From CAVUEG01 sp963740525 (lineage in GTDB: Bacteria > Actinomycetota > Actinomycetes > Propionibacteriales > Nocardioidaceae): a stretch of 49,828 bases of DNA. The stretch covers positions 1-49,828 of the forward strand of contig CAVUEG010000004.1 of assembly GCA_963740525.1 (NCBI GenBank). The letters are read 5' to 3'. How positions within the stretch are numbered: the first letter of the stretch is position 1; each line of letters opens with the position of its first letter. Below, one piece after another: positions 17,885 through 27,776 of the stretch. A program made the position numbers and the translations under genes. A model generated the notes under the pieces. The model saw only the letters and a list, made by a program, of their open reading frames with translations. It had not been told where the DNA came from and searched no databases.

Positions 17885-18294
17885 CGGGTCAGCGGGCTAC
17901 GCACCGCATCAGCGCCAGCGCTGCGCGAGGCCATCCGCGCCGGCCCGCGGTCGACGGCGCTTCGACTTCGAGTCACTGGGGGCCGATGGCGCCGGGAGGG
18001 CCTCGACCGGACCTGAGCGCGCCTACGTCGCAGCCCGGTGCAGCGGACGACGCCTGGTCCGGTACGCAAGGCCGGCGGCCGGAGGAGATCACCGTCCAGG
18101 AGCTCGCGCATCCACGTGGACCTGCAGCTTCGTGAAGCCGGTCAAGGCGGCCGTCGCATCTTCAGGTCGCCCCGTAGGAGTCACCGTCTCTCGATGACGT
18201 CCGAGCGCTGTGATCGCGAGCCGCTCGACTGTCAGCTGGCGGCAAGGACTTCGAGAAGGGCTGGCCCGGTGAAGGTGCTCCGTAGACTCGTCGC
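17885..18294. other. Unassigned 410-base region between ggt and dapF
   Basis: No convincing gene. On the minus strand a stretch at about 18110-18180 reads EDATAALTGFTKLQVHVDA, which looks protein-like. It cannot be extended in one frame, as expected if a short gene here is broken by the same kind of indels seen in ggt and dapF. The dapF -10 lies at its right end. Confidence 0.35.
18283..18288 (+). promoter_or_regulatory. Leaderless -10 element of dapF
   Basis: TAGACT six bases before the GTG at 18295. The spacing supports that GTG as the start. Confidence 0.5.
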
Positions 18295-19153
18295 GTGGAC
18301 AGTGGATTCGACTTCCTCAAGGGGCACGGCACGGAGAACGACTTCGTGCTGCTCCCCGACGCCGACGGCACCGTCACGCGGACCTCGACCCCGACCTGGT
18401 GCGGGCGCTGTGCGACCGCCGGGCGGGCCTCGGTGGCGACGGCGTGCTCCGGGTCGTGCGTACCGGCGGCGAGCGAGGACCCAGCCGCCGTCGCGGCGCG
18501 CGTGCGAGGCGGAGTGGTTCATGGACTACCGCAACTCCGACGGGTCGCTGTCGGAGATGTGCGGCAACGGCATCCGGGTGCTGGGTCGCTACCTCGCGGA
18601 GCACGAGGGTGTCGACACCTCCGAGGTACTGCCGGTCGCGACCCGCGGCGGGGTCAAGCTGCTCACGTTCGACGGGGACCTGGTCACCGTCGACATGGGC
18701 CGGCCCCGCCTCCTGGAGGAGACCAAGGTGTCCGTGGGCGAGCACAGCTGGGTGGCGCGGCACGTCGACCTGGGCAACCCGCACGCGGTCTCGTTCGTCG
18801 ACTCGCTCGACGACGCCGGTGCGCTGCTCGTCGCGCCGGAGTACGACGTCGGCATCTACCCCGACGGCGTCAACCTGGAGTTCGTGGCCGTCCGCGGCCC
18901 CGAGCACGTCGCGATGCGGGTCTTCGAGCGGGGCTCGGGGGAGACCCGGTCCTGCGGCACCGGAGCCTGCGCGGTGATGGTCGCCGCTGCCGTGCGCGAG
19001 GGGGTCGACCCGGCCGCTGAGACGACGTACCGGGTGGACGTGCCCGGAGGGACGCTCACGGTGACCTGGACCGCCCAGGACCGGCTGCTGCTGACCGGTC
19101 CGGCGGTGCTGGTGGCCGAGGGTCGCTGGCTCGGGCCGGACGTCGAGGGATAA
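18295..19153 (+). CDS. dapF: Diaminopimelate epimerase DapF (several frameshifts)
   Basis: Converts LL- to meso-diaminopimelate for lysine and peptidoglycan synthesis. Start: GTG, MDSGFDFLKGHGTENDFVLL. The two active-site cysteines are in EMCGNGIRVLG and TRSCGTGACAV. The 5' third is broken: near 18376 a base is missing (gt-cac), near 18470 and at 18508 extra bases occur, so the AEWFMDYRNSDG motif comes back in another frame. The rest is open to the stop at 19153. Because the enzyme is essential in organisms with this cell wall, true inactivation is unlikely. It is followed by hflX, the usual actinobacterial order. Confidence 0.9.
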
Positions 19154-19181
19154 CGGTTCGCCCTTCCGGCCCGCGGCGACC

Positions 19182-19187
19182 TACTCT
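19182..19187 (+). promoter_or_regulatory. Leaderless -10 element of hflX
   Basis: TACTCT nine bases before the ATG at 19197, supporting that ATG as the start. Confidence 0.4.
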
Positions 19188-19196
19188 GGATGGCCT

Positions 19197-20698
19197 ATGA
19201 CGAACGCCGCAGACCGTGAGCCCTTCGACCTCGACGAACGAGCTCGCCCAGACCGAGGAGTGGTCCGACAGCGACCCCGACGAGCGCGACGAGCTCGACG
19301 AGCTGGTCAGCGCGGACGGCGACGACCCCGAGGAGAGCTCCGGCGCCTACGACCTGGCCGAGCGGCACGCCCTGCGACGGGTGGCGGGACTGTCCACCGA
19401 GCTCGAGGACATCTCCGAGGTCGAGTACCGCCAGCTCCGCCTCGAGCGGGTGGTCCTGGTCGGAGTCTGGACCGAGGGCACGATCGAGGACGCCGAGAAC
19501 TCCATGGCCGAGCTCGCGCTGCTCGCCGAGACCGCCGGCTCGGAGGTGCTCGACGCGTTCTACCAGCGCCGCCAGCAGCCCGACCCCGCGACCTACATCG
19601 GCCGCGGCAAGGTGGACGGCCTGCGCGAGATCGTGCAGGTGACCGGCGCCGACACCGTGATCTGCGACGGCGAGCTCGCGCCGTCCCAGCTGAGGAACCT
19701 CGAGGACAAGGTCAAGGTCAAGGTCGTCGACCGGACCGCGCTGATCCTCGACATCTTCGCCCAGCACGCGAAGTCGCGTGAGGGGCAGGCACAGGTCGAG
19801 CTGGCCCAGCTCAGCTACATGAAGCAGCGGCTGCGCGGCTGGGGTGGGAACCTCTCCCGGCAGGCCGGTGGCCGCGTCGGCTCCCAGGGCGGCGGCATCG
19901 GTGGCCGCGGTCCCGGTGAGACCAAGATCGAGACCGACCGCCGCCGGATCAACACCAAGATCGCCAAGCTCCGCCGCGAGCTCGCCCACATGGGCACCAC
20001 CCGTGAGACCCAGCGGGCGGAACGACGTCGACACCATCCCCAGCGTCGCGATCGCCGGCTACACCAACGCCGGCAAGTCCTCGCTGTTGAACAGGCTGAC
20101 CAAGGCCGGCGTACTCGTCGAGGACTCGCTCTTCGCGACCCTCGACCCGACCACGCGTCGTACGACGACCGCCGACGGGCGGATCTACACCATGAGCGAC
20201 ACCGTCGGCTTCGTCCGGCACCTGCCGCACCAGCTCGTCGAGGCGTTCCGCTCGACCCTGGAGGAGGTCGCCGAGTCGGACCTGATCGTGCACGTGGTCG
20301 ACGGCTCGCACGCCGACCCCGAGGGTCAGCTCGCCGCGGTCCGGGAGGTGCTCGCCGAGATCGGCGCCTCCGACGTCCCCGAGCTGGTCGTTATCAACAA
20401 GTCCGACGCAGCCGACCCGATGGTCCTCGCCCGGCTGCGCCAGCGTGAGCCCCACTCCGTGGTCGTCTCGGCCAAGACCGGCGAGGGCATCCAGGCCGCC
20501 CTCGAGGCCGTCGAGCGCGACCTGCCCCGCCCCGGTGTCGAGCTCGAGGTGCTCCTGCCCTACGAACGCGGCGACCTGCTGAGCAAGTTCCACCAGCAGG
20601 GCGAAGTCGCCTCCATCGAGCACACCGCCGACGGCAGCGTCGTCCGTGGCCGCGTCCACGAGGACCTCGCCGGCGAGCTGGCACCCTTCCTCGCCTGA
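19197..20698 (+). CDS. hflX: GTPase HflX (frameshifted)
   Basis: Ribosome-associated GTPase that splits stalled or stressed 70S ribosomes. The N-terminal HflX domain includes TYIGRGKVDGLREIV, the linker has GGIGGRGPGETKIETDRR, and the G domain has P-loop AGYTNAGKSSLLN, switch DTVGFVRHLPHQLVEAF and NKSD. The frame breaks near 20020-20035 (between QRAERRRH and IPSVAIAGYT). The extreme 5' end also seems shifted: the ATG at 19197 reads MTNAADREPFDLDE, while the acidic segment EEWSDSDPDERDEL lies in the frame of a GTG at 19216. The -10 spacing favours the ATG. The body of the protein is conserved. Confidence 0.9.
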
Positions 20699-20718
20699 CC
20701 TCCGCATCCCTCCGGGGG

Positions 20719-20783
20719 TATGCGGTTTGGTCCCCAACCGCAGGTTTTTCGGGTCGGAACCTGCGGTTTGTGACCAATGGATG
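20719..20783 (-). repeat. Dispersed 65-base hairpin repeat, copy 1
   Basis: On the minus strand it reads ccattggtcacaaaccgcag through a short loop to cctgcggttggggaccaaac and a final cgcata. The arms ttggtcacaaaccgcaggtt and aacctgcggttggggaccaa pair except at the aca/ggg positions. It lies between the converging ends of hflX and the membrane gene. Two more copies lie at 23461 and 27777. Confidence 0.92.
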
Positions 20784-20804
20784 AGGTCAGGTGGCCGGCA
20801 CGGG

Positions 20805-21482
20805 TCAGTTGGGAACGCCCACGCCCACGGCCTCGGCGTACGACGGCTCCCGTGCGATCCGTCGACCGAGGATCCCGAAGGCGAACAGCACCGGGAGGAC
20901 CGCACTTCCGAGCGAGGTCACCTGCGTGATCGCGATGACCAACGGAATCGTCAGGGCCAGCAGCCACGCGGGCAGCCGGGGCCGAAGGCCGTTGCGGATC
21001 AGGGCGATTCCGAGGATGGTCGAGCCGATCAACAGGATCAGCAGGCCCGGGACAACGATCAGGAACGCCGTTTCGAAGAAGCCGTTGTAGGTGGTCAGCT
21101 GAGTCCAGTACTCGAGCGCGACGCTGACGCAGGCCCAGACGTAGCCAGTCAGAGCGACCCGCCAGGCCCACTTCTCGAAGCCGACCGGTGACCTGCGTCG
21201 GTGCACCACCAGTGCAGCCAGTGTGAACCCGACGAAGACCGGCAGCCAGAGTTTGCCGTAGGTGAGGTAGACGGTGTCCGGGTTCGCCCAGTCCAGCAGG
21301 GGCGCCAGCGCCTTGCGGGCCGGGTCGGACCAGACGCGGGTGGTCCAGATCTGGAGGTCCTCCTTGCCGTCCACGGTGTTGTGACGCGCGAGCGCGTGCA
21401 ACTGCCCGGCGACGAGACCGAACCAGGCCATTGCCCACGCCCAACGACCGATCCTGCGCTGGCTTTCGATCGACTCCAACAT
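20805..21482 (-). CDS. Polytopic membrane protein of unknown function
   Basis: A 225-residue integral membrane protein with about six hydrophobic helices (near 12-28, 76-92, 105-122, 135-158, 170-186, 189-204). The start ATG at 21482 (MLESIESQRRIG) follows a very strong aggagga ribosome-binding site. It is divergent from the two-component system that begins 85 bases away. I do not recognise the family. Being a regulated target of that system is an inference from position. Confidence 0.7.
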   Translation of the reverse strand: MLESIESQRRIGRWAWAMAWFGLVAGQLHALARHNTVDGKEDLQIWTTRVWSDPARKALAPLLDWANPDTVYLTYGKLWLPVFVGFTLAALVVHRRRSPVGFEKWAWRVALTGYVWACVSVALEYWTQLTTYNGFFETAFLIVVPGLLILLIGSTILGIALIRNGLRPRLPAWLLALTIPLVIAITQVTSLGSAVLPVLFAFGILGRRIAREPSYAEAVGVGVPN

Positions 21483-21566
21483 GGCTCCTCCTCCTGCGGC
21501 ACCCGGTGCGCCATCCACTTTCCTTCACGCTAGGAAGACCCCGCCACCCCCGTCGTCGGCGCTGAG

Positions 21567-22779
21567 GTGGCACCCGACTCCACCCGTGGTTGGACGACGA
21601 GCGGGTCGGGCCGTCCTACGCCTCATGGGGTGGACAGCGTCTCCGCGGAGCAGGTACGTGCCTCGTTCCGCCGCGCCTGGCACGGTTCGGCGGACGTGGC
21701 GATCCCCCTCCTGCTCGCCCTCGTCGCGATCGTCGAGATGGTGTCGCTCGACGTGGCCGGTCGGCCGTACGGCGCGACCCTCGAGCTGACCTCCGCCACC
21801 TTGCTGGTGTGGCGCCGCAGGGCTCCCGTGGTGATCCCGACACTCGCCTTCCTCCTGCTGATCGCAATGCCCCTGGTCGGTCCACAGCTCGATGAGGTGA
21901 CGGCACCGATCCTCTTCCTCTCGGTCGCCAGCTACACGATGGGCCGCTGGCGCGCCGACCTGCGCGGGCTCCTCGGAATCGGCCTCGTGCTCGGTGCCCT
22001 CTGGGCGGTCTATGCGTTCGTGGACACGCGGGCACACTCGCTCGGGGACGTGCTCTTTGTGCTCACACTGGTGCTGCCGCCGTACGTCGCCGGACGCCTG
22101 GTACGGCGACTCGAAGATCGCAACGAGCTTCTGCAGAGGAACCAGGAGCTGATCCGTCGCGAAGCCGCGCACAGCGAGCGCGAGCGCATCGCCCGCGAGC
22201 TCCATGACGTGATCGCGCACTCGGTGAGCGCGATGGTCGTGCAGACGGCTGCGGCCCAGGACCTGGTGCGCAGCGACCCGTCACGGGCCGATCAGGTGTT
22301 GGCCGACGTGGCCGCCACGGGTCGTCAGGCCCTCGCGGAGACAGGATGGCTGCTGCACGTCCTCCGCGACGCCGGCGACGAGCTCGGCCTGAGCCCGGTG
22401 CCGGGCCTCGCTCAGGTGCACGAGCTGGTCGCCGAGTTCCGGGCGAGCGGGCTCGACGTGGAGTTGCAGATCGACGACCAGCTGCCTGTGCTCGGTGCCG
22501 GGGTGGACGTCTCGGCGTACCGGATCGTGCAGGAGGCGCTGACCAACGCTCTGAAGTACGGCGCCGACCGCACGGCTGCGCTCTCGTTGAAAGGTCGCTG
22601 GCAGCGTTCTCGAGATCATCGCGACGAACCCGAGCGGCGGGGGGACGGGCAGCGGCAGCGGACTCGGTCTGCTCGGAATGGCCGAACGGGTCTCCCAGCT
22701 CGGTGGGACGCTCGCGCACGGAGTGACCGGAGACGGATCCTTCGAGGTGCGCGCGACACTTCCGGTGGTGAACCCATGA
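21567..22779 (+). CDS. DesK/NarL-type sensor histidine kinase (frameshifted)
   Basis: Membrane sensor kinase of the HisKA_3 group, about 400 residues. Four to five hydrophobic helices span roughly 35-180. The phosphoacceptor region is ERIARELHDVIAHSVSAMVVQ and the ATP-binding N box is QEALTNALKYG. At 22590-22593 ttg-aaag-gtc contains one base too many, as if aaa and aag had both been written. Past it the frame reads IIATNPSGGGTGSG, GLGLLGMAERVSQLGG and ends at the TGA at 22777-22779, overlapping the response regulator ATG. The start (GTG 21567, or GTG 21630) is uncertain. The signal sensed is unknown. Confidence 0.85.
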
Positions 22780-23438
22780 CCCGGGTGGTGATCGCCGACG
22801 ACCAGGACCTGATCCGCTCGGGGCTCGAGCTGGTCCTCCAGGCTCGTGGGGTCGAGGTGGTCGGCCAGGCGGCGGATGGACGCCAGGCGGTCGACCTGGT
22901 CCGCCGGGAGCAGCCCGACGTCGTGCTGATGGACATCCGGATGCCGGTGCTGGACGGGATCGCGGCAACTCGCGAGATCACCGGGTCGGGATCACCCACG
23001 CGAGTGCTGGTCCTCACGACGTACGACCTGGACAGCTATGTGTACGGCGCGCTGAAGGCCGGCGCCTCGGGCTTCCTGCTCAAGGCCACGCCGCCGGACC
23101 GACTGACCGACGGGATCCGAGTCGTCGCCGCCGGTGAGGCGCTGCTGGCCCCGTCCCTGACGCGCAGGCTGATCGAGGAACACGTGCGCGGGCCGGCTCC
23201 TGGCATGGAATCGGTCGATGAGCTCGCACGGCTGACGGAACGCGAGCTGGAGGTCTTCAGCCTCGTGGCTCGGGGACTGTCGAACGACGAGATCGCACAG
23301 TCGCTGGTGCTCTCGACGGCCACCGTGAAGACGCACCTCAACCGGATCCTGTCCAAGCTCGAGCGGCGTACCCGGGTACAGCTCGTGGTGCTTGCCTACG
23401 AGAGTGGCCGGGTCCGGCCAGGGCAGACCGCTCACTGA
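22776..23438 (+). CDS. NarL/LuxR-family response regulator
   Basis: A 220-residue DNA-binding response regulator, partner of the kinase whose stop it overlaps (ATGA). The receiver domain has the acidic pair in ADDQ, phosphoacceptor Asp53 in VLMDIRMP and the conserved Lys in FLLKA. The C-terminal LuxR helix-turn-helix includes LTERELEVFSLVARGLSNDEIA and ATVKTHLNRIL. The frame is intact. Confidence 0.92.
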   Translation: MTRVVIADDQDLIRSGLELVLQARGVEVVGQAADGRQAVDLVRREQPDVVLMDIRMPVLDGIAATREITGSGSPTRVLVLTTYDLDSYVYGALKAGASGFLLKATPPDRLTDGIRVVAAGEALLAPSLTRRLIEEHVRGPAPGMESVDELARLTERELEVFSLVARGLSNDEIAQSLVLSTATVKTHLNRILSKLERRTRVQLVVLAYESGRVRPGQTAH

Positions 23439-23460
23439 CGGACCCACGGACGCCCGACCC

Positions 23461-23525
23461 CATCGATTGGTCACAAACTGCACGTTCTTCGGGGAAAAAC
23501 ATGCGGTTGGGGACCAAACCGCAAT
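23461..23525 (+). repeat. Dispersed 65-base hairpin repeat, copy 2
   Basis: Reads attggtcacaaactgcacg, a short loop, then catgcggttggggaccaaac and gcaat. Compared with copies 1 and 3 the stem has changes in both arms (CTGCACG against CATGCGG) that mostly still pair. It lies after the response regulator and before the DUF2207 gene. Confidence 0.92.
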
Positions 23526-23550
23526 CCCGGGAGGGACGACCGGTGTGGCC

Positions 23551-23556
23551 TAGGCT
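23551..23556 (+). promoter_or_regulatory. Leaderless -10 element of the DUF2207 gene
   Basis: TAGGCT six bases before the ATG at 23563. Confidence 0.45.
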
Positions 23557-23562
23557 CGCGCC

Positions 23563-25341
23563 ATGAGGAGGACGGCGGCCACGATCGTCCTGGGGGTGCT
23601 CGCGGTCGGGGCGATCTTCGGGCCCGGCCTGGTCGTGGGCTTGGGGAGCGCCGATCCCGATCCGGACCCGGCCACGATCGTGCGCTACGACGCCGACTTC
23701 GACCTGGCGGCCGACGGGACGCTGCAGGTCACCGAGGACCTCCGGGTGCTGATGCCGGCGTACCGACACGGCATCTTCCGCTTCTGGGACCTGGCCGATC
23801 CGTCGAACTCGCATGTCCGGCTCCAGCCGGAGGACATCACGATCATTCAGGACGGCGAGCCGGCCACCGTCGACCTGAGCTGGAAGGACCAGCGTCGCTA
23901 CCGGGTGGCCCGGGTCGGGGAGGCAGGTCAGTACCTCACCCCGGGCACCCATGAGTACCGCATCCGCTACCGCGTCCAAGGTGCCATCTCGCGTCCGTCG
24001 GCGGGCCGCGGAAGGTTCGCCACGACGGTCGGCTCGGACCAGGGCCGACCCGGCTCGGTATTCGTCTGGAACCTGGTCCCGCCGGGCTGGGGGATGGGCA
24101 TCCGGAGCACGCACCTCGTCGTCCACCTGCCCGAGCCGTCGGGCAGGGTGGAGTGCACAGCCGACTTCGCAGGTCGGGAGCCCTGCCAGGTCACCGGTCA
24201 GGGCACCGACACCCTCACGGTCACCACCGGCGGACTCCCGCCACGGACCCCGGTGACGCTCCGCGTCGGCCTGCTGGAGAAGGTGCCGGCACGCGTCACG
24301 CTGCCCTGGCCGGTGCGGATGGACGGGGCCTTCGGGCAGAGCCTCCCGGTCGCTGTTCTCCTCCTGGGCCTCGCGGCCGCCTTGGCCGCCCTCGCGCTCC
24401 ACTTCACGCGTCGGATCCGCGAGGCCGCACCCGGGCTCCCGCTGCAGTACGCCCCGCCGGAGAGCGTCGGCCCGGTCCAGGCGGCGTACGTCGTCAACGA
24501 GGCGGTCCCCGACCGGGCACTGGTCGCGACCCTGATGCACCAGGCATCACGGGGACTCGTCGAGCTCGAGCGCTCGGGAGACGGCAGCTGGCTGGTGTGC
24601 GGTACAGCCAGCCGGGACGACTGGGACCAGGCCGACCCGGTGAGCCGTCACGTGGCGCGAGGACTCGGTGTCGACCACGACGAAGCAACGTTCACCGCGG
24701 ACGGCTCGGTGGGTGCGGGCCGTACGCTGCAGACGCTCACCAAGGAGACCGCCGACGTCACCAGGAGCTGGGCGCTGGACGACGGTCTCGTGCGCAGGGC
24801 TCCGTCCGAGGTCGTGGGCCGCCTGTTCGCCTACGCGTGCATCGTGGTCTTCCTCGCGATCGTGGTCTGGGACCCGTTCACGATGCGGGGCCTTGCGATC
24901 CCCCCTGCCGCCTTCGTCGTCACCGGACTCCCGCTGCTCGGCCGCGGGGTCGGCACCCGGCGTACCGAACAGGGGAGGGACCTCTGGTCGAGGGCTGGCG
25001 GCTTCGCACGGATCCTGTCGACCCCGTCGGCTGAGCAGCGCTTCGAGTTCAGCGGCCGCGAGGAGCTGTACACGGCGTACATCCCCTGGGCGGTGGCGTT
25101 CGGCTGCGCGGATGCCTGGGCGACGAAGTACGAGACGGAGATGTCTGCGGCGCCGCCGTACCCGGTGTGGTTCGTGGGACCGTACGCCGACGGGTCCGGC
25201 TCGTTCACCGACTCCGTGGACAGCTTCGAGTCGACCCTCGACTCGTCCATCAGCGCCTACCAGGCCACCCAGTCCTCGTCCTCTTCAGGAGGGGGAGGCG
25301 GTGGCGGCGGGGGTGGCGGTGGTGGTGGAGGATCCTGGTAG
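23563..25341 (+). CDS. DUF2207 membrane protein
   Basis: A 592-residue membrane protein of the DUF2207 family. There is an N-terminal signal/anchor helix (about 5-28), an extracytoplasmic beta-rich domain (about 40-240; RYDADFDLAADGTLQVTEDL, HGIFRFW), one helix near 263-286, a cytosolic segment and a helix pair near 420-460. The end is a Ser tract followed by about fifteen glycines and SW. The Gly run uses mixed codons, so it is not a simple sequencing artefact. lemA follows 30 bases later; the pair is common in bacteria, but the function is unknown. Confidence 0.85.
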   Translation: MRRTAATIVLGVLAVGAIFGPGLVVGLGSADPDPDPATIVRYDADFDLAADGTLQVTEDLRVLMPAYRHGIFRFWDLADPSNSHVRLQPEDITIIQDGEPATVDLSWKDQRRYRVARVGEAGQYLTPGTHEYRIRYRVQGAISRPSAGRGRFATTVGSDQGRPGSVFVWNLVPPGWGMGIRSTHLVVHLPEPSGRVECTADFAGREPCQVTGQGTDTLTVTTGGLPPRTPVTLRVGLLEKVPARVTLPWPVRMDGAFGQSLPVAVLLLGLAAALAALALHFTRRIREAAPGLPLQYAPPESVGPVQAAYVVNEAVPDRALVATLMHQASRGLVELERSGDGSWLVCGTASRDDWDQADPVSRHVARGLGVDHDEATFTADGSVGAGRTLQTLTKETADVTRSWALDDGLVRRAPSEVVGRLFAYACIVVFLAIVVWDPFTMRGLAIPPAAFVVTGLPLLGRGVGTRRTEQGRDLWSRAGGFARILSTPSAEQRFEFSGREELYTAYIPWAVAFGCADAWATKYETEMSAAPPYPVWFVGPYADGSGSFTDSVDSFESTLDSSISAYQATQSSSSSGGGGGGGGGGGGGGGSW

Positions 25342-25371
25342 CCCCGCCGGGGCCCAACGAGAGGAACACCC

Positions 25372-25923
25372 ATGTGGATTGCACTGATCCTGGTCGCGCT
25401 GATCGTCGGATTCGTCGTCGTCGGCTTCAACCGGCTGCGCACCTCGGATGTGTCCGCGCAGGAGGCTCTCGGCGGGATCGACGTACAGCTCACCCGCCGG
25501 GCCGACCTGATCCCGAACCTCGTCAACACGGTGAAGGGGTACGCCGAGCACGAGAAGGGCGTCTTCGAAGAGGTCACCGCCGCCCGGACCGGGGTGTCCC
25601 AGGCCGCCGCGTCCGGGACCGTTGAGCAGAAGGCGACCGCGCAGGAGCGGCTGGACCGGGCGATCGTCAACGTGCTCGCGGTGGCGGAGGCGTACCCGGA
25701 CCTCAAGGCCTCGGCGAACTTCCTCGAGCTGCAGCGGCAGCTGGCAGACACCGAGAACCAGCTCTCGTTCGCCCGTCAGTTCTACAACGACGCCGTCGCC
25801 CGGCTGAACACCCTGGTCTCGACCATCCCGTGGATGTTCTTCACCGGTGTCGCCTCCGTCGGCAAGCGCGACTTCTACCAGGCTCCCGAGGGACAACAGG
25901 CGCCTCCGGCGGTGCAGTTCTAG
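25372..25923 (+). CDS. lemA: LemA family protein
   Basis: A 183-residue LemA protein: one N-terminal membrane helix (about 2-20) then an extended helical bundle. Diagnostic segments are GGIDVQLTRRADLIPNLVNT, VKGYAEHEKGVFEEVTAAR and NQLSFARQFYNDAVARLNTL. A cgagagga ribosome-binding site precedes the ATG. It is probably co-transcribed with the DUF2207 gene. Family members are thought to act at the envelope; the exact role is not known. Confidence 0.93.
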   Translation: MWIALILVALIVGFVVVGFNRLRTSDVSAQEALGGIDVQLTRRADLIPNLVNTVKGYAEHEKGVFEEVTAARTGVSQAAASGTVEQKATAQERLDRAIVNVLAVAEAYPDLKASANFLELQRQLADTENQLSFARQFYNDAVARLNTLVSTIPWMFFTGVASVGKRDFYQAPEGQQAPPAVQF

Positions 25924-25937
25924 GGACCAAGGTCCCC
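25924..25937 (+). terminator. Short perfect hairpin after lemA
   Basis: gggacc-aa-ggtccc immediately after the lemA stop: six-base arms and a two-base loop. A possible terminator or 3' end stabiliser; there is no U run. Confidence 0.4.
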
Positions 25938-26030
25938 TCGGAAACGGTCATTTCGGGCCGTGCCCGCTGCCGCCGGACCCCCGTAGCCTCAGGACACGCC
26001 TGACGGGGCGCGGGTGACGGGGGAGGACCG

Positions 26031-27278
26031 ATGATGCAGATCAAAGCGGGTTGGCGGTGTGCGCTCGCAGCGATGGTCGCGCTGAGCCTGTCAAGCGTGG
26101 GTAGCCAGGCGAACGCCGAGGTCACGACGGTCAGCAACGGAGGCCTGCTGACGGTCTCGATCCCGGCGAGGATCGACGTACCGGGTGGCACGAGCACCCG
26201 GTTCCCGGTCAGCAACGGCCAGTTCTCACCCGACGGGGCCTCCCTGGCCTTCGTCGACGGGAGCCCGCCCAAGCTCCGCGTCCAGCACCCCGACGGCACG
26301 GTCACCCTGCTCGGCGGCGCGCCCGGGACCGGACTGCGGCTCGCGGGTGGACCGGTGGCCTGGTCCGACGACGGGAGCTACGTCGTCGCCTCGGTGATCG
26401 ACGACGTGGAAGGCGACCCGTCTCTGTGGCGCTACCAGCAGGGGCACGCCCCGGCGCTGGTGCGCTCATGGTCCGGTTACGTGTACGTCGCGGTGCTGGG
26501 CATCCGGCCGGGGACCGACCTGCTGACCTACGCCATGGACGGCGACCTGTACACCGTCGACGCGCTGACGGGGGAGAACGTCAGGTGGACCCACAACTGT
26601 GATGCGGGGGAGTGCACCAGCGGCTACTACATGCTGGCGGGTGACTGGCCGGCGTCAGGTGACCGCCTGCTCGTCGACTACATCACCGCCGACGACGTGC
26701 ACCACCTCGGCTGGCTCTCACCGGGCTCGGAGGTCCCCGAGAAGATCCGGGACGTGAACTCCCAGTGGCAGGACTCGGTCGGGCCGATCGTCGCACCCGA
26801 TGGCAGCAGCGTGGCTTGGACGTACGTGCCCCGCTACGAGCCCAACGGGCTGCCGTACGAGACGCACGTCCAGTCCATCGCGGGCGGCGCCGTGCTCACG
26901 ATGCCGGCCCCGTACTACTCCGACTGGCAGCCGTGCCCGAACGGTGTCTGCCCGACCTTCGTCGTTCCGAAGACGCTGCCGGGGGCGCCGAAGATCGGCA
27001 CCGCGTCGCCCGGCCCGGTGGGTGGTCGACTGACCGCTCGCGTCTCGTGGCGGCTCGGCAACAACCTGGCCCCGGACCTCACTGGATTCGTCGTCCAGGC
27101 ACAGAAGGTGAACGCGTCCGGTGCGGTGGTGCGGAGGATCAGCGCCGCCCGAGCGGCGACCGTGCGCGCGGCCGTGCTCGCGTTGCCGAAGGGTCGCTTC
27201 AAGTTCCGGGTACGCGCACGGAATGCGGACGGACTCGGTCCGTGGTCCGCGAACTCCAACGTCGTACGTTCCCGCTGA
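26031..27278 (+). CDS. Secreted TolB-like propeller protein with C-terminal fibronectin-type domain
   Basis: A 415-residue exported protein. A signal peptide covers about residues 1-30 (hydrophobic LAAMVALSLSSVGSQANA). Repeated SPDGASLAFVD / WSDDGSYVVAS / APDGSSVAWTY segments indicate WD40/TolB-like propeller blades in residues 50-300. Residues 325-415 look like a fibronectin type III fold (LTGFVVQAQKV, KGRFKFRVRARNADGLGPWS). There is no enzyme motif. It lies tail to tail with arfB, with only 11 bases between stops. The role, perhaps carbohydrate or surface binding, is a guess. Confidence 0.7.
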   Translation: MMQIKAGWRCALAAMVALSLSSVGSQANAEVTTVSNGGLLTVSIPARIDVPGGTSTRFPVSNGQFSPDGASLAFVDGSPPKLRVQHPDGTVTLLGGAPGTGLRLAGGPVAWSDDGSYVVASVIDDVEGDPSLWRYQQGHAPALVRSWSGYVYVAVLGIRPGTDLLTYAMDGDLYTVDALTGENVRWTHNCDAGECTSGYYMLAGDWPASGDRLLVDYITADDVHHLGWLSPGSEVPEKIRDVNSQWQDSVGPIVAPDGSSVAWTYVPRYEPNGLPYETHVQSIAGGAVLTMPAPYYSDWQPCPNGVCPTFVVPKTLPGAPKIGTASPGPVGGRLTARVSWRLGNNLAPDLTGFVVQAQKVNASGAVVRRISAARAATVRAAVLALPKGRFKFRVRARNADGLGPWSANSNVVRSR

Positions 27279-27289
27279 GCGGCCTGGGG

Positions 27290-27715
27290 TCAGTCCGCGG
27301 GAGGCTTGCGGAGGGCCTTGGTCTGCCCGCGCCGCTTCTTGGAGTCGATGCGTCGCCGCTGTGAGGCTCGCGTCGGTTTCGTCGGGCGCCGGCTCTTGAC
27401 GGGGCGGAGGGCCTCGCGGACGACCGCGGCGAGTCGGACCGCCGCGGCCTGACGGTTGCGCAGCTGGGCCCGGTGCTCCTGCGCGGTCACGGTGAGTACG
27501 CCGTCGACGAGCCGGTGTGCCAGGGCCTGGGTCAGGCGCTCTCGCTGGGTGGGTGTCAGGACGGGCGTCGTACCGATGTCCCAGGAGAGCTCGACCCGGG
27601 AGTCGGTCGTGTTCACCGACTGGCCGCCGGGACCGGAGGAGCGGGAGAACCTCCAGGACAGTTCGGAGGTCGGGATCGTCAGGCTGCGCGACACGACCAG
27701 ACCGGGATCACTCAC
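27290..27715 (-). CDS. arfB: Alternative ribosome-rescue factor ArfB
   Basis: Codon-independent peptidyl-tRNA hydrolase that rescues ribosomes stalled on non-stop mRNA. The catalytic GGQ is in SSGPGGQSVNTTDSRVEL, and the basic C-terminal tail (RRRIDSKKRRGQTKALRK) is the part that enters the empty mRNA channel. Start GTG at 27715 (VSDPGLVVSRSLTIP) gives 141 residues, the usual length. A hairpin repeat lies just upstream. Confidence 0.92.
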   Translation of the reverse strand: MSDPGLVVSRSLTIPTSELSWRFSRSSGPGGQSVNTTDSRVELSWDIGTTPVLTPTQRERLTQALAHRLVDGVLTVTAQEHRAQLRNRQAAAVRLAAVVREALRPVKSRRPTKPTRASQRRRIDSKKRRGQTKALRKPPAD

Positions 27716-27776
27716 CGGGCCATCATGCCGGTACCGCGGGCGGCTCAGGTGCCATCCGAGGCTCCATCGCCTCCCA

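Noticed and set aside
25270..25335. Poly-G sequencing artefact at the end of the DUF2207 gene
   Set aside because: The glycine tract uses mixed codons, stays in frame and ends SW; Gly-rich tails are common in this family.
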